From Saturnia japonica (taxonomy: Eukaryota; Arthropoda; Insecta; Lepidoptera; Saturniidae): 64,000 bases of DNA. How positions within the stretch are numbered: the stretch's first letter is position 1; each line of letters begins with the position of its first letter. Shown here piece after piece: positions 62,225 through 64,000 of the stretch. A program made the position numbers and the translations under genes. Location of the stretch: positions 7,750,001 through 7,814,000 of the forward strand of contig CM065312.1 in NCBI GenBank assembly GCA_033032175.1, written 5' to 3'. Below the pieces are notes generated by a model that saw only the letters and a list, made by a program, of their open reading frames with translations, searched no databases and had not been told where the DNA came from.

Positions 62225-62740
62225 ACTATATGAACGATACTGATCATGAATATAATATGCTAATAACTTTTTTGTCTCTCATTCTGTCTTTTTGTATGTC
62301 CGGATTTAACTCAAGAATGACTTGACTGACTCTTATAAATTTTGTATGCGGGATTCCTATGGCATTGGTCAATTGATAAGACCATAAGAAATTTCAATAG
62401 GTATTACTTTTCGAAAACATAAAAAAAAGAAGTTAAAAGAATAATTTTCATGAATTCTGTACCTATTCTGATCAAATTTTATAGACGAGAAGCACATACA
62501 TCACACCGTAATTGAGAGGCTATAAGAACCGTTAATAATACATAAGAAATTGTAGAATAAAATAATAGTTTTTAGCAGATTTTGATGAAAATTTTACACC
62601 GGAAATACATACCCTTCCTTAATTGATACGGTATATAAATTGTCAACAATATGAGTAAAAATATAATCACGGGATGTAAATAACTACTGCGGAGTAACAA
62701 ACTCGTGTAGAGCCGAGGGCACACAGGTAGTATACCTATA
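62225..62740 (+). repeat. Helitron-like repeat family B, copy 2
   Basis: Similar to 43260-43955 (TTTTTGTATGTCCGGATTTA, then GATTTTGATGAAAATTTTAC). It ends GAGGGCACACAGGTAGT, a mutated version of the CTAG-T end. Confidence 0.5.
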
Positions 62741-62749
62741 ATTATGTAA

Positions 62750-62880
62750 TTGGTTTCTTGGAAACGGCTCCAACGATTTGGATGACAAGTATTAAGATAA
62801 TGCTTTAAATTTCAAGTTAACCTAAATAGACGTTTTCTTCTTTTTTTATATATACCAAGCAGGGCTCAGTCGTCCAGATG
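62750..62880 (-). repeat. Repeat family C fragment, minus strand
   Basis: As read on the plus strand, GGAAACGGCTCCAACGATTT and CTCAGTCGTCCAGAT are the complement of the start of family C at 34112. Confidence 0.45.
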
Positions 62881-63129
62881 TTAGTCTATCAATCGAGGAA
62901 TGACATGTACTTCTCGTGTTCAATTTTCATCAAAATTTGTTGAGATATATCAAAAAGGTTTTTTTCTTACATATTTCTGAAACTACTTTTGACAAATCTT
63001 ATAGTCTTGCAAAACGGGTGTAGAACACTTTTGAAAAATTGTTTTAAACACTTTATATGTTAAAAATAATACCTATAAACAAAAAAAAAAAATCATTTGT
63101 AGACTTAAAAAAATGATTTAACGCCACAA

Positions 63130-63470
63130 AAACGCGTCATTATGGTCTCGTGACGTCATCATTCATTTTATATATGAAGAAGCCGACAAAGGTGATCAGG
63201 TAACAAGTGAACTGAAAAATGTGACAACTCACCGAACGCACACAAGAGTCTAAACGTCCAGATTTCATATAACCTATCAATTGACCAATTATATAATCTT
63301 CCCGTGTAGAAATTTCATAAGAATCGGTCAAGCCGTTTTTGAGGTAAATCCGGACGGACATACAAATACATAGACAGACTATTGCTATATGTTTTTATAT
63401 AGCATTTCTATTGGGAAAATTGAAATAAAAGTTACACGTACAGACATGACTATAGATTTATTAATATAGA
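63130..63470 (-). repeat. Family B fragment, minus strand
   Basis: GTAAATCCGGACGGACATAC and the preceding AGAATCGGTCAAGCCGTTTT are the complement of family B's start region. The overlapping open frame at 63140-63361 is repeat-derived. Confidence 0.5.
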
Positions 63471-64000
63471 TAAATATAACCAAGTTTTTGAATGTCTAGA
63501 TATATTACTACGCTGAATTAAAAAGGAACGAATTTAGATCAAAGTTAATACATAACAAACACTAAGTCAAAGTTCAACAAAAGTGTCTTATAAAGTTGTA
63601 TGAGAGCGAATCTATAAGCAGTTACCGATCGGATTTCCTTTGCATGCAAACATTCAGTGCGACTCACCTGAATAATTCATTACGTTTCGTCCAAGTACGA
63701 AGTCGTGCAGATAGTATTTGAAATGCGATTGTGCATAATGATACATTTAAGAGTCCGATGCATCATACATTTCAAATTTCGCTATATGAACAAGATTTTA
63801 TAGAGTCAGTGATTTGTAAGTTAATATACCTATAGTATGAATAAAGGATATTCCAAGTTCAATATTGTATATTTGTAGCTGGGCCCAGAGACGTTGGTGG
63901 TTTTCGGTGGTTAATGATCGACCACAGCGTCACATATCGGACCCTAATGTAGCGTAGTGTAACGTCACGATAAAACAAAAATATCACGGGAATGTTAGCT
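63471..64000. other. Window end, nothing recognised
   Basis: AT-rich sequence without coding or RNA-gene signals that I can support. It stops at the window edge. Confidence 0.4.

Noticed and set aside
1..64000. CRISPR arrays, rRNA genes and viral insertions of a pathogen
   Set aside because: No regularly spaced identical repeats with unique spacers, no rRNA-like conserved blocks, and no recognisable virus gene other than ordinary retrotransposon gag and RT relics.

Overview
The window looks like the genome of an insect, most probably a moth or butterfly. It is AT-rich, has spliced genes with long introns, and is crowded with repeat types familiar from Lepidoptera: Helitron-like elements ending in CTAG-T, tRNA-derived SINEs, RTE and Jockey-like LINE tails, mariners and pogo-like elements. 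No bacterial-style operon, rRNA, genuine tRNA or CRISPR array was seen. Family assignments rest on recognising translated motifs by eye; no database search was run.

Two host genes can be reconstructed. The main one is a prominin-like five-pass membrane protein on the minus strand. Eighteen coding exons from 60391 down to 14727 join in phase at GT-AG sites and give 3306 nt (1101 residues plus stop). Its exon order follows the prominin plan: signal peptide, long extracellular N-terminus, the FP motif before TM1, TM1-TM2, first large extracellular domain, TM3-TM4, second large domain, TM5, and a short Pro-rich cytoplasmic tail. The second gene is a takeout/juvenile-hormone-binding-protein family gene on the plus strand, with five coding exons from 50509 to 56789 (240 residues). 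It lies entirely inside the 20.7-kb second intron of the prominin gene, in the opposite direction.

Layout. Positions 1-9366 are intergenic, mostly Helitron-like, SINE and LINE debris. Positions 9370-12200 hold a decayed pogo/Tigger-like transposon with a pipsqueak-type N-terminus, a DDE core and a Cys-rich zinc finger at the C-terminus. Positions 12205-14620 are intergenic. From 14.6 to 60.5 kb is the prominin gene. Its introns carry a Jockey-like LINE (21.1-22.1 kb), a heat-shock-promoter-like cluster (25.3-25.5 kb), a truncated mariner (28.8-29.3 kb), an internally deleted gypsy-type gag element (29.5-30.5 kb), a deleted Tc1/IS630-type transposon with perfect 31-bp inverted repeats (30.9-31.7 kb), a 5'-truncated LINE with a target duplication (32.9-33.7 kb), a mariner (38.7-40.0 kb), a GC-rich LINE-like tail containing an array of small hairpins (41.8-43.0 kb), and an RTE LINE split by a nearly full-length mariner (44.8-48.1 kb). 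Positions 60.5-64 kb are again intergenic repeats.

The most unusual signal is the array at 42117-42673. About eleven short hairpins recur every 27-66 bases. Their arms differ from unit to unit but stay complementary, the loops are A-rich, and an A run follows each. Also worth checking are the perfect heat-shock elements next to a TATA-like sequence, the roughly 300-residue N-terminal extension of the prominin, and the nested antisense takeout-family gene.
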